The notes: generated from the letters alone by a model not told the origin. A DNA stretch of 64,000 nt from Yoonia sp. BS5-3 (GCF_038069655.2 NZ_CP150951.2:1824001-1888000); one strand, 5' to 3'; shown: positions 34,595 to 43,402, counted from the first letter of the stretch. Program-made: numbers and translations.

Positions 34595-36385
34595 ATGCAA
34601 AAGATCGACGGAACTAGCATTCCAATCGAAAAAGCCTTTTGGGCAGTACTGGTCCTTGTCATAGCCATTATCTTGCTGAAGGCTGGGGTTGCCTCAGGTG
34701 ACATCCGGTCAGTCTTTTCGACCGCAGGAAATGATGAAGTCATGCGCCTGGTTGTTGTACGCGACTGGCTGGGAGGGCAGGCTTGGTACGACACCACACA
34801 GTACCGGCTGATGCCGCCGGAGGGCGTTGTGATGCATTGGTCGCGGTATTTGGACGCGATGATCGGAGCCATTATCGTGACACTGTCATGGGTGGCTCCA
34901 ATTGAAACCGCCGAGATGTTGGCTGTCGCCATCTGGCCCACGATATTGATGCTGCTTTTGGTGGCTATGTTCGGGTTTGGAACACGTCGTATCTTTGGCC
35001 CCGGACCGGCATGTTTTGCAATGTTTTGTGCGGTGTTTTGGCCTTTTACCTCTGATTTTTATTTCAGTGTGGGCCGCATTGATCATCATAATGTGCAAGT
35101 AGTGATGCTGGTGGTCATGACATTGTCGGCAATTTGGCCCAATCGTATATGGACGTCAGGGTTCTTAGCCGGATTCTCTGCCGCGTTCTCGCTGGCCATT
35201 GGGCTGGAGAACCTGCTCTACATCCTTGTGCTTGGTCTTTTGCTGCTTATTCGTGCAATTCTCGATGTGGCCGAGGGCACTAGCCGACGCCTTCTGGCCT
35301 TTTGTCTTGCGCTGCCTGTCGCTGCCATCGTGTTCTGGATTGGTCAAACACCGCCCGCGCGTTTGCTATATCCAGTGTGCGATCAGCTTGGTACACCAGT
35401 CCTGACGTTGATTGCAATTGCTGTTGTGGCAAGTGCTGCGGGCATGTTGCCGTTGATCAAGCGTCCATTGTTTCGTCTGGCGATCAGCGGAGTGGTGACG
35501 ATTGTTGGTTGTGCTGTGGCTTGGCCACTTCTTAGCCCCTGCCTTGCCGGTCCCTACGCTTTGCTTCCAGAGGTCGTGCAGAAGATCATTAGTGGTTCGA
35601 TAAACGAAGCGCTTCCGGCAGTCCTATTCGCGTCGAAGTTTCCAATTTTGTATAATAGTATGATGACTCCAGCTGTAGGCGCAATCGGGCTTGCTGCTTT
35701 GATTTGGTGGTCAGAACGAAAGCGCCCGGATGTTGATGCTGTGCAGCGAGATGCTGTGGGTCAGTTGTTGTTCCTGAGCTTAGTCGGTTTTCTGGCATCG
35801 TTTTCTCAAATCAGATTGTTGTCTATGACATCCCCTGCCGTGGTGCTATTGGCCGGCTACGGCTTGTGGCGTTTGTTTTGCGTCTGGCGGATCACACGAC
35901 TGGCGGGTGACGCTGCGAAGTCTATGGCCGCGAGCGTGGTCATACTCGCCCCATTTCTGATCGAAGCTCCCTTGCGACAACTGCAGCCTACGGTGCAAGC
36001 GCAAGGGGCAAGCCAAAGCGGCAGCTGTCGTGATTTTGAGGCGATGTCGGCGTTGGGTGATTTGCCTCCGGAGCAAGTTTTGACCCCCATGAACTTAGGT
36101 TCGTTGTTGCTGTTGGCGACGCACCACCAAGCACTATCCGGTCCATACCACCGTAGTTCGGATGCGTATACTAACGGACTTTTACCTTTTCAGATGCCTG
36201 AAGTTGAGATGAAAGAGTATGTCATCCGAAGTGGAGCCGTTTATTTGATGTTATGTCGTGGTGCAAACTACGGCGATGGCTTTGCAACAGAACTTGCCAA
36301 GGGCAGTGCGCCAGATTGGTTGCAGTTGGTGGATGTCGAAGCCGGAAGAATCATGATGTTTGAAATTCTATTACCTGACATCTGA
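34595..36385 (+). CDS. GT-C-type membrane glycosyltransferase (STT3/oligosaccharyltransferase-like)
   Basis: A 596-aa integral membrane protein with about eleven hydrophobic helices and a soluble C-terminal domain of roughly 130 residues. The first periplasmic loop has NDEVMRLVVVRDWLGGQAWY, with an acidic residue near the start as in GT-C enzymes, and a later loop has GRIDHHNVQ, resembling the STT3-type DHH block. It would use a polyprenyl-linked sugar donor, possibly supplied by the GtrA protein upstream. The acceptor is unknown. Confidence 0.7.
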   Translation: MQKIDGTSIPIEKAFWAVLVLVIAIILLKAGVASGDIRSVFSTAGNDEVMRLVVVRDWLGGQAWYDTTQYRLMPPEGVVMHWSRYLDAMIGAIIVTLSWVAPIETAEMLAVAIWPTILMLLLVAMFGFGTRRIFGPGPACFAMFCAVFWPFTSDFYFSVGRIDHHNVQVVMLVVMTLSAIWPNRIWTSGFLAGFSAAFSLAIGLENLLYILVLGLLLLIRAILDVAEGTSRRLLAFCLALPVAAIVFWIGQTPPARLLYPVCDQLGTPVLTLIAIAVVASAAGMLPLIKRPLFRLAISGVVTIVGCAVAWPLLSPCLAGPYALLPEVVQKIISGSINEALPAVLFASKFPILYNSMMTPAVGAIGLAALIWWSERKRPDVDAVQRDAVGQLLFLSLVGFLASFSQIRLLSMTSPAVVLLAGYGLWRLFCVWRITRLAGDAAKSMAASVVILAPFLIEAPLRQLQPTVQAQGASQSGSCRDFEAMSALGDLPPEQVLTPMNLGSLLLLATHHQALSGPYHRSSDAYTNGLLPFQMPEVEMKEYVIRSGAVYLMLCRGANYGDGFATELAKGSAPDWLQLVDVEAGRIMMFEILLPDI

Positions 36386-36438
36386 TGTTCCTACAGAGCG
36401 TGCCGCACAATCTAAAATTGCTGAAGTCCATGATGGGA

Positions 36439-37304
36439 GGTTCTGTCGCAAATATCTATGCATTTGGCAGTCTGGCAATGTTGTGTTAGCCGCGTGCTTC
36501 TGATTTTGAATGCGGCTGTTCATACATGACGATTGATTTTAAGGGCAGCCATTATCCAAAATCGGTGGTTCTATATGCGGTTTCTTCTACGTCCGTTACG
36601 GGGTTTCATATCGCGATCTTGAAGAGATTATGGCCGAACGCGGTGTTGATGTCGACCATGCCACTCTGAACCGTTGGGTTGTGAAATACGCGTCACAGAT
36701 TGCTGCTAACGCGCAAGCCAAAAAGAGACCAACGGCCTGTTCCTGGCGCATGGACGAGACTTACATCAACGTTCGGGGCAAGTGGACCTATCTGTACCGT
36801 GCAGTCGACCGTGATGGTTAAACGCTTGATTTCATGCTCGCGCAGAATCGCGACACGGCTGCAGCACGGCAATTTTTCAAAAGTGCAGTTGGCATCAACG
36901 GTATCCCGGAGCGTATCGTCCTCGACAAGAGTGGAGCAAATCTTGTTGGATTGCAGAGTCTCAATGTCATCCTCAAATTTACGGGTATTGGTCGGTCCAC
37001 CGGCATCGCGCAATCTAAATATCTTAACAATATCGTTGAGCACCCCTCTCGGTGATTGCCGCGCATTCATCTGCCGGTCAAGGGATCATCGTTTCATCAA
37101 GCGGATCACACGCCCAATGCTCGGCTGCAAAGCGTTCCATTCGGCGGCAGCAACATTAGCTGGGATCGAAACAGCACACATGATCCGCGAGGGCCAACTT
37201 GGCCAAGCAGGCACCTCAGCATTCAAACAATTTGCTGAACTCGCTGGATAACGGTGTCCGCAGAAAGCCGCCCTACAAGCTAACCAAAAATTTGCGACAC
37301 AGCC
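36439..37304 (+). mobile_element. IS6-family insertion sequence, decayed
   Basis: The left end is GGTTCTGTCGCAAATATC and the right end, read inward, is GGCTGTGTCGCAAATTT, about 866 bp apart, the usual IS6 size. The single transposase gene inside is broken at several places. I do not see an 8-bp target duplication. Related partial copies lie at 33896, 37323, 40055 and 42921. Confidence 0.82.
36526..37250 (+). pseudogene. IS6-family transposase, multiply frameshifted
   Basis: The start reads MTIDFKGSHYPKSVVLYAV. One T is then missing (about 36581), and the frame resumes as FFYVRYGVSYRDLEEIMAER and SWRMDETYINVRGKWTYLYR with the DDE-type Asp. A TAA follows after AVDRDG (about 36819), where Gln is expected. 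Later blocks SKYLNNIVE and RFIKRITRPMLGCKAFHSA are again out of frame. The protein cannot be made from this copy. Confidence 0.88.
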
Positions 37305-37322
37305 GGTTTAGGTCATCTCTTG

Positions 37323-37376
37323 GGTTCTGTCGCAAATACCGCTGTTTGGATCCATAAGTGCTGACCGCAGACAAAT
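37323..37376. mobile_element. Fused IS6 end and IS3-like end
   Basis: GGTTCTGTCGCAAATACC at 37323 is another IS6 terminus. After about 15 bp it meets, on the reverse strand, TTTGTCTGCGGTCAGCAC with TTATGGATCCAAA, which resembles the IS3-type end TGTCTGACGTCAGCGCTTATGG at 43054. Nothing else is recognised in the gap 37305-37530 apart from the palindrome at 37386. Confidence 0.55.
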
Positions 37377-37385
37377 ATGGCGTAC

Positions 37386-37401
37386 TATCCCATATAGGAT
37401 A
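37386..37401. promoter_or_regulatory. TATCCC-N4-GGGATA palindrome, copy 1
   Basis: TATCCCATATAGGATA matches the shared dyad TATCCC-N4-GGGATA with one mismatch. It lies 130 bp upstream of the secreted-protein gene at 37531. Three more copies precede genes of the same cluster (39521, 40037, 40974). Confidence 0.6.
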
Positions 37402-37530
37402 TTCCGTTTGGGGCACTGTCGCTTAGCGTTGTGGGCAAGGATTTGACTGCCGTTCACGCAGCTTTGCATCTGTATTGCTTGATAATTGTGTCGGATCAAT
37501 TGCGTGAAATGCCTTAAAAACAGGATCAAA

Positions 37531-37878
37531 ATGAAACATCATATTCTTTGCCTTTTGTCCATAGCCACGCCAACCGTCGGCTTGGCCCAATCCTTCGGTG
37601 ATGTCGCTGGTTGCGCCGTTGCAAGCGGTGCCACTGTGCAGACCGACACACTGTTTTTGTGGGACGGCGATTTTGTTCACCGCATGGAAGCGCGGTGCCC
37701 GGTGACCTTTACCCATCGGATCGGCGGTGGGGCCTTTTTGCTGGATCTGACATGCGAAGGGGAAGGTGAAAGCTGGAACGTGTCCTACCTGCTTGAGCCA
37801 ACCGCCGATTCAGATGGCTACCTAGCCACGCCCGCTGGTGGCGAGGGGCCGTGGACAGAGCTGCGTTTATGCGAATGA
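37531..37878 (+). CDS. Small secreted protein, unknown
   Basis: A 115-aa protein with a signal peptide (MKHHILCLLSIATPTVGLAQ) and a mature domain containing four cysteines (GCAVASG, RCPVTF, LTCEG, LRLCE), probably in two disulfides. No family is recognised. The start at 37531 places the signal peptide at the N-terminus. It follows the first TATCCC-N4-GGGATA palindrome and belongs with the other small exported proteins nearby. Confidence 0.65.
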   Translation: MKHHILCLLSIATPTVGLAQSFGDVAGCAVASGATVQTDTLFLWDGDFVHRMEARCPVTFTHRIGGGAFLLDLTCEGEGESWNVSYLLEPTADSDGYLATPAGGEGPWTELRLCE

Positions 37879-38017
37879 CCGGTGGTTGGAACCGTATGTC
37901 TAAGGCTTCAAGCAATCGACCTGAAACTTGGATCGTTGCTCGGCTCGTTGCTCGAATGCGAAAAGTGCTAAACGATAGTTCAGGTCAAAAGTCGAACCCG
38001 ACACCAGTCGCCAATCC

Positions 38018-38479
38018 CTATTTTTCTGCCTTGGGATAATAAGGGGTTCCAATCAGGCATGCCGCCAGCACGATCTTGATGGCGAGCAAACACCCACATG
38101 CCGCCAAAACATGCATCACGCTATTTGGGCGCGGCACATAGTCCCAAGGCAACACCTCAGCGATCGTGAGGACGCTAAAGACCACCAGCATCATGTCGGG
38201 TAAGCCGCTGAGCGCGACCGCAACCGTACCCAATTGACCGGATTTGAACACAAACAACAAACAGGTCAGCGCGATTGAAAAGACAACCCCGGTTACGATC
38301 AGAGGCGGTTCCATCCCAAAGGCCAGAAAGTCCCGCAGGTGACCGCTACTCACCTCAGGCACCACCAGCATACGACGATACATAACCCCAACGCTTAAAA
38401 GCGCGAGAAACCCCATCGCGGTAACCAGATTCACCGCCACGAGAATATTACTAAGAGCAGGTCGTTTTTCAAATGTCAT
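38018..38479 (-). CDS. Four-helix membrane protein, unknown
   Basis: A 153-aa protein with four hydrophobic segments (LVTAMGFLALLSVGVMY, LIVTGVVFSIALTCLLFVF, MMLVVFSVLTIAEVLP, VLAACGCLLAIKIVLAACLI). MTFEKRPALSN at 38479 is taken as start; the frame remains open to 38545. It is the third gene of a leftward unit 39439-38018. Function unknown. Confidence 0.6.
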   Translation of the reverse strand: MTFEKRPALSNILVAVNLVTAMGFLALLSVGVMYRRMLVVPEVSSGHLRDFLAFGMEPPLIVTGVVFSIALTCLLFVFKSGQLGTVAVALSGLPDMMLVVFSVLTIAEVLPWDYVPRPNSVMHVLAACGCLLAIKIVLAACLIGTPYYPKAEK

Positions 38480-38526
38480 TGGATTTTCGCGGCCAGTTTT
38501 TGGTTGGGTTTGTATGGAACCTGCGT

Positions 38527-38922
38527 TCAGTCGATAAACGAACATAGATAGCTATCATGTGCCCAGCCCCGCACGGGCAGCGCACGGTACTCTTGCGGAT
38601 AACCGGCCGGTGTGTGTGTCCGTGATCCACTGACAACCCGCACCCAATTGCCGATACGATCCCTCGTGTCGACCTCAAGAATGGCCAATCGGTTAAACGC
38701 CCTCACTTGTTCATATTCTGACCCTGGCCCGTCACGCACCGACAAGAACCCGTCTGGCCCATTCACATTGCAAACCATTGCTGAAAAAACGCCCGGACTA
38801 TTGTAGGGCCACGTATCCACGCGTGCGAGCCCGCTAAGATAGACGGACCCGTAGGTTCGATCTTCTGCAAGGCCAGCTGTCGCGCAGATCACAGACAAGA
38901 ACATCGTAACAACACATTTCAT
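38527..38922 (-). CDS. Secreted SH3-like (SH3b) domain protein
   Basis: A signal peptide (MKCVVTMFLSVICATAGLAE) precedes a single bacterial SH3 domain (GFLSVRDGPGSEYEQVRAF, LEVDTRDRIGNWVRVVSGS, VRGWAHDSYLC), about 131 aa in all. SH3b domains often bind peptidoglycan or cell-surface peptides. The start at 38922 is supported by the signal peptide; ATG 38940 is the alternative. It is preceded by the secreted protein gene ending at 38951. Confidence 0.75.
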   Translation of the reverse strand: MKCVVTMFLSVICATAGLAEDRTYGSVYLSGLARVDTWPYNSPGVFSAMVCNVNGPDGFLSVRDGPGSEYEQVRAFNRLAILEVDTRDRIGNWVRVVSGSRTHTPAGYPQEYRALPVRGWAHDSYLCSFID

Positions 38923-38950
38923 ATTCGTTTTCTCTGTCATTTTCAGATCG

Positions 38951-39439
38951 TTAACGATTGAAGGTTTCCAGTTCCAACCGCGCGTTACAGTATTCCCCAT
39001 CATAGGTGCCCACCCAGACATCAACCCGGCCATCAAGCGGGCGCGTGAGAACGATACGTGGATCAAGGTTTCCGTTATCGTCATCATCGTAGTACCAATT
39101 TGTTGAAGCGGTATTGATCAGCAAAGCAGAGTCGCATTCACTGACGACGCTAAGCACAAGCTGGTACCTGCCCATTTCGCTGAGGTGAAATGAGAAATCC
39201 GGGGACGCGGTAAAATAGCCCGCACCTGTGTCTGTGCCAGGCTGGATGTGGCGGCAGTTCCAAATGTAATTCTCCCCACCTGCCACAACACCGTAGGATT
39301 TCCTGGCAAAAAGTTGCGGCCCGGATACCCTGTGCGTCTCGGACGCTGTCTGATTATAGCTGGGGCATGCTGCGGCAGCACTGGATAGGCCAATTGTCGT
39401 CGCGATGGCGCAAAATAAATACTTCAAGACACATTCCAT
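38951..39439 (-). CDS. Secreted protein with C-terminal beta domain, unknown
   Basis: A 162-aa product. The signal peptide (MECVLKYLFCAIATTIGLSS AAAA) is followed by a beta-rich domain with FSFHLSEMGRYQLVLSVVSE in the middle and a conserved-looking end (LTRPLDGRVDVWVGTYDGEY, CNARLELETF). This resembles small periplasmic proteins in which the end segment describes a pre-peptidase-like beta sandwich. It has a perfect TATCCC-N4-GGGATA site 82 bp upstream. Confidence 0.65.
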   Translation of the reverse strand: MECVLKYLFCAIATTIGLSSAAAACPSYNQTASETHRVSGPQLFARKSYGVVAGGENYIWNCRHIQPGTDTGAGYFTASPDFSFHLSEMGRYQLVLSVVSECDSALLINTASTNWYYDDDDNGNLDPRIVLTRPLDGRVDVWVGTYDGEYCNARLELETFNR

Positions 39440-39520
39440 TCTAACGTGATGATACAAGCCTGCAGACTGGCTTGGTTCTGATTACACGGTTAACAATAGT
39501 GTCGGAGACATTTGGCGGAA

Positions 39521-39536
39521 TATCCCAAACGGGATA
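39521..39536. promoter_or_regulatory. TATCCC-N4-GGGATA palindrome, copy 2 (perfect)
   Basis: TATCCCAAACGGGATA is the perfect form of the dyad, 82 bp upstream of the leftward three-gene unit starting at 39439. This gene-poor stretch (39440-39750) otherwise holds only an IS3-end-like remnant near 39695-39715 (reverse CAGCGCCGATGGGTCCAAAT). Confidence 0.65.
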
Positions 39537-39750
39537 AAGGCGCGAGATATCGGCGATGCTTATGATAAACCCAAATCGCATAAGCGATGATTTCACGGGA
39601 AAACGACAGCCCTTTAGGCGTGGCATATCAGACGGAATTTTCATTCAAGCCAGCTAAAAGGCAGAAGAACTTGGCAATGCCAATGACCCTATTTGGACCC
39701 ATCGGCGCTGAGTTCAAACAGGCCGTGACCAATGCGCGGCTACGCAAGCA

Positions 39751-39963
39751 TTATGCATTCAAAGGCGGGAACATCCGGTGCCACTTGCGAAAGATCAAAG
39801 CTGCAAGACACAGTGTAAAGCCGCAGCCAAATCCATCTGCCCCCAAAAAGTTCACACTTGCTAGCCGGCCGATAATCCCGGTCAGGAAGCCACAACCGAT
39901 TCCAACGCAGGCTGCGACTGACACAAACCAAACCAGTTCTAAGATATGCTGTTTCATCGCCAC
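39751..39963 (-). CDS. Small two-helix membrane protein, unknown
   Basis: A product of about 70 aa (MKQHILELVWFVSVAACVGI, GCGFLTGIIGRLASVNFLGA, then a second hydrophobic stretch GFTLCLAALIF). A ribosome-site-like GAAGGGTGGCG stands before ATG 39957; GTG 39963 is the longer option. The gene is preceded by a TATCCC-type palindrome. It may be real, but the coding evidence is limited to this. Confidence 0.45.
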   Translation of the reverse strand: MAMKQHILELVWFVSVAACVGIGCGFLTGIIGRLASVNFLGADGFGCGFTLCLAALIFRKWHRMFPPLNA

Positions 39964-40036
39964 CCTTCGTCCCTTGATGACCGTGCAATGCTTGCACAGG
40001 ATAGATAATTTTTAGCATGTCCGCTCCGACAGCCAA

Positions 40037-40052
40037 TATCCTATGTGGGATA
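40037..40052. promoter_or_regulatory. TATCCC-N4-GGGATA palindrome, copy 3
   Basis: TATCCTATGTGGGATA has one mismatch to the dyad, but its flanks extend the inverted repeat to 10-bp arms (GCCAATATCC and GGATATTGGC, 40032-40057). It lies 74 bp upstream of the small membrane-protein gene and partly overlaps the IS6 end at 40055. Confidence 0.6.
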
Positions 40053-40054
40053 TT

Positions 40055-40180
40055 GGCTTCTGTCGCAAACACGACGTTTGGCCGCGGAGATGTGTTCTTT
40101 GACCACAATTGTCCAGCGGCTGCAGCAAACCGCTTGAATGCTGAGATGGCTGTATGACCAAGTTGGCCCTTGCAGATCAT
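40055..40180 (-). mobile_element. IS6-family right-end remnant with transposase C-terminus
   Basis: In reverse this reads MICKGQLGHTAISAFKRFAA AAG, matching the end of the transposase in the decayed IS at 36439 (MIREGQLGQAGTSAFKQFAE). It then runs to the terminus GGCTTCTGTCGCAAA. The rest of this copy is missing. Confidence 0.7.
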
Positions 40181-40249
40181 GGGGGTTCGCGTGGACCCCC
40201 TCGGTTCTGCAAGGAAGTTCTAACCTAACTGGCGACGCTGGATTAATGG

Positions 40250-40873
40250 CTAGAATTTGTATGACGCGCGAAGAGACAGCACATTTATATCCAAATCCAC
40301 ACCAGATGCTGTACTTGTTGTGACGTTAAAGTCTTCGATACGGCTCGAAGAATACTCGGCACCAAGCAAAAAGTTATCTCCAACAGCATACATTATGCCG
40401 ATACCCACCATTGGACCCGCGCCATCAGCCGAAGTTCCGTCGATAGACATGTCGAATTCCGTCGAACCCGCGACAACATATGGCATGATCTTTCCAAGAT
40501 CGTAGCCAGCGCGGAGCTTGACCACAGCGGTGTCATACTCTTCATTCGCCGTGCCAACAGCCAGATCGGCATCAAGTCTATTATACGCAAACTCGCCACC
40601 AAGAACAAATTTTCCGAAGTCATACATGTAGCCGACATGTGCGCCAACTGCGCTCAAGTCCTCAGTCCCACCGACCCCCACGAATTCCCCAGCCCCCAGC
40701 TGTGCACCGATGTAAAAGCCGCTCCAATCTTCTGTGATTGGTGCTTCCACGGTTGCGATCGTCGGTATTTACTCTGGAGCAACGGTTTGAAGACCACCAG
40801 CGGCTACCGAAAAAGGCGCTGCGGCCGCACAGACCAAAACAGCAAATATTTTATGCATTCTCATAGATTTCAT
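40250..40873 (-). pseudogene. Outer-membrane beta-barrel protein interrupted by a stop codon
   Basis: The signal peptide starts at 40873 (MKSMRMHKIFAVLVCAAAAP FSVAA) and the mature part continues GGLQTVAPE. A TAA at 40771-40769 (codon 35) then interrupts the frame, which resumes without any shift as IPTIATVEAPITEDWSGFYI. An OmpA/porin-like barrel follows (VGAHVGYMYDFGKFVLGGEF, LRAGYDLGKIMPYVVAG, final LRASYKF with the terminal aromatic residue). A single C-to-T change in a Gln codon would explain it. Without the signal peptide the barrel cannot be exported. Confidence 0.8.
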
Positions 40874-40973
40874 CCGTTATTTAGCGTTTCACATCGCTCC
40901 TGAAGAGTTGCCGTTCGCAACATCTCGTTCAGGAGGTCAGCATTTTGTTGTGGGATGGTTATGGTGGTGCAAA

Positions 40974-40989
40974 TGTCCCAGTTGGGATA
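40974..40989. promoter_or_regulatory. TATCCC-N4-GGGATA palindrome, copy 4
   Basis: TGTCCCAGTTGGGATA has one mismatch to the dyad. It lies between the divergent outer-membrane-barrel pseudogene (101 bp from its start) and the LuxR/hydrolase gene (118 bp from its start), where it could serve either. Confidence 0.6.
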
Positions 40990-41107
40990 ATCGCGCATTT
41001 TGCGCCGGAACGAGATTGAACTTTTGGGACTTACACGGAACCATTCCAATGCACAGAATTCCTGATTTGCTTTACATGGCCGATATGATTTAGCGCCCTC
41101 GGGGCGT

Positions 41108-42846
41108 GTGAAAGCTTTTGAGAAGATGAATTTAGAAAGATCAGCGGCCGAATTCGCAGAACTAAGTGACGCGGAGATTGTGGCACTTGCATATAAACTG
41201 TCGGCCGGAACCGAACGTTATAATGCTTTGTTCCATGCTTTGACCACAAGGCTTGACAATGCTGCTGGGCCGCAGCCGGATGCCCCACCCCCCGATGAGG
41301 TTGTCGCGTCGTCATTGTCCCAGCTTGAGCCACATTTCGAAAATGCGACCGATTTGTTACATGATGTCCTTGAAAGAAAGGAAAAGCCGAAACACTCTGT
41401 CAGATCGATGGAGAGCGATCTTCGGCCATGTATGCTGGTGTCGGCGACAGGGCGGCTGAACTATGTGAATCGTGCGGCGCGCCAGCAATTTGATGTCACG
41501 ATCGGCGACTATCTTTCACAGATACATTTTGAGCCGGGCCACTTCGCAAGGTTCAACAAGGCACTTATTGAACCCCTGAGGGGACGCTGACTGCAACCTT
41601 TAGCCTTGCCCGGGCAGATAAAGAAGGTTTCACGCAGGTCACCTTGCGACATGTCACCAATGATGACGACAACACAACCGTCGGTCAAATTGTGGCGCTC
41701 ACATCGTCTTGGAACGATAGTCTGGCGCAAAGATTCAAAAGCGCCATGAACCTGACACCTGTGGAACTGGACATCGTGCGGACAATTGTCATGGGACGCA
41801 GGTTGAAACACCTGGCCGAGGCCCGCGGTCGCTCTGTTGGAACTGTGCGGCTGCAAGCCAAGCAATTGCTCAAAAAGCTCTCGCTGAACTCGCAAACCGA
41901 ACTTGTATCGCTTTATGCAAGCTTTGGTGAGCTCACAATTGGATCGTCAGCGGATAATTCAGGCGGACAAGCCGAAGCTGATCCGCAGAAAATACATGTT
42001 TTGCCCGACGGTCGCAATCTATGTTATGCGATGGCGGGCCCCCGCGGTGGCATGCCTGCATTGTTTTTTCCGGCGTTGATCGGTGGGATCACACTCACAC
42101 CGTTTATGCGGCAGTGCTTGTTCGAAAGTGATATATTGCTTATCACGGTCTGGCGCCCCGGACTTGGCCAGAGCGACCCTGATGGCCCGCCTGGCTTTGA
42201 AAGTTTTGCACGCCATTGCGCGGATATTGAACATCTTTTGGATGAGCTAGACATATCTGCCTGCCCCGTCATTGGTCATGTTACCTCAGCCATGTTTGCC
42301 TGTGCTATGGCGCATTACTGCCCCGAACGTGTATCACATGTTGTCTGCGTGAATGGGATTGTGCCCAGCTATTCTGGCCCGCATGTCCAACATCTTAGCA
42401 AAATCGAGCGCCTCCGCGCGTCCGTGCTGCGCAGTGCCCCGAAAATCGCACGCATGCTGGTCCACAGTTTGTTGGCCAAAATCGAAAGCGGCTTTGACGA
42501 CGAGTTCCTAAAGTCTTACCTTAAAAGCCCCCAAGATCAAAAGACCATACGCGATGATGCCATCCGATCCGGGTTTCGCAATGCCCATGACATCATAACA
42601 GCGCAGAGTTACGATGGTTTTTTGCATGAGCTACAGTTGGCGGCGCTCGATTGGCGCCCGCTTTATGATAATCCGACAAAGAAGATCACGTACCTCATCG
42701 GAGATGAAAATCACTGTTACACGCCGAAAGCTGTTGCTGTGTTTATAGCGGATCGGGCCAAACTGCATTTTGAAACCGTTGAGAATGCAGGTCATCTGTT
42801 ACTTTATCAGAATTTCAAGAAGATACTTAAGCAGGTAAAAAGCTAG
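41108..42846 (+). pseudogene. LuxR-type regulator fused to alpha/beta-hydrolase fold, frameshifted
   Basis: The full product would be about 579 aa: an N-terminal helical/PAS-like region (MLVSATGRLNYVNRAARQQF), a LuxR helix-turn-helix (LTPVELDIVRTIVMGRRLKH, RSVGTVRLQAKQLLKKLSL) and a C-terminal alpha/beta hydrolase fold (TVWRPGLGQSDPDGP, late ENAGHLLLY). The first frame stops at 41590. Restoring one G in the G4 run at 41580-41583 reads through RGTLTATFSLARADKEGF into the second frame. The hydrolase nucleophile elbow is GHVTSA, not GHSxG, so the fold is probably a non-catalytic sensor. It could be real decay, phase variation or a base-calling error. Confidence 0.8.
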
Positions 42847-42920
42847 GGCATTATTTTCGGCAATGGGGTCGTCTTAGTCAAGGGATTTTGCGCAGTCGAA
42901 CTGATCCGCCAGAGCGATCC

Positions 42921-43053
42921 GGTTCTGTCGCAAATATCTGTGCATTTGGCAGTCTGGCAATGTTGTGTTAGCCGCGTGCTTCTGATTTTGAATGCGGCTG
43001 TTCATACATGACGATTGATTTTAAGGGCAGCATTATCCAAAATCGGTGGTTCT
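42921..43053 (+). mobile_element. IS6-family left-end remnant cut by an IS3-type end
   Basis: This begins GGTTCTGTCGCAAATATC and matches the left end at 36439 through the first transposase codons (MTIDFKGS). At 43054 it is replaced by TGTCTGACGTCAGCGCTTAT, the same terminus as the IS3 element at 19338. No IS3 genes follow. The remaining gap 42847-43402 contains no gene I can support. Confidence 0.75.
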
Positions 43054-43402
43054 GTCTGACGTCAGCGCTTATGGGTCCAAATATGGTTAAGACCAATGTG
43101 CGTTCGGGGCTTGTTACGCTCGTAAATGCGAGGAGCGTCAAACTCCGTTTCGTCGCGCATTCGGATGATTCAAAATTTGATGTAGTTAGCGACCGTAGGG
43201 AATGCTGGCAATGTCTGCTTTCGGGAAGCTGCATCGCAGCACTGGAACCAGCACTGAAGGTCTCCTTCGGGCCGAAACGGATTGCTAAGAGCTGTTTCGG
43301 CCCAAGCAAGCACTTGCCGACGTGCCCTTTAGGCATGTCGCTTAAGTGGGAGTCGTCTAAACGCAAATGTCAGATACTGGTTAACAGCACCTCTGTCACG
43401 GT

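Noticed and set aside
36700..37251. A 183-codon frame inside the IS6 element
   Set aside because: Only its C-terminal third is in the transposase frame; it is produced by frameshifts in the decayed transposase gene.
40181..40200. GGGGGT/ACCCCC hairpin after the barrel pseudogene
   Set aside because: It is a short 6-bp stem without a U-tract, lying at the edge of an IS6 remnant; no function can be supported.
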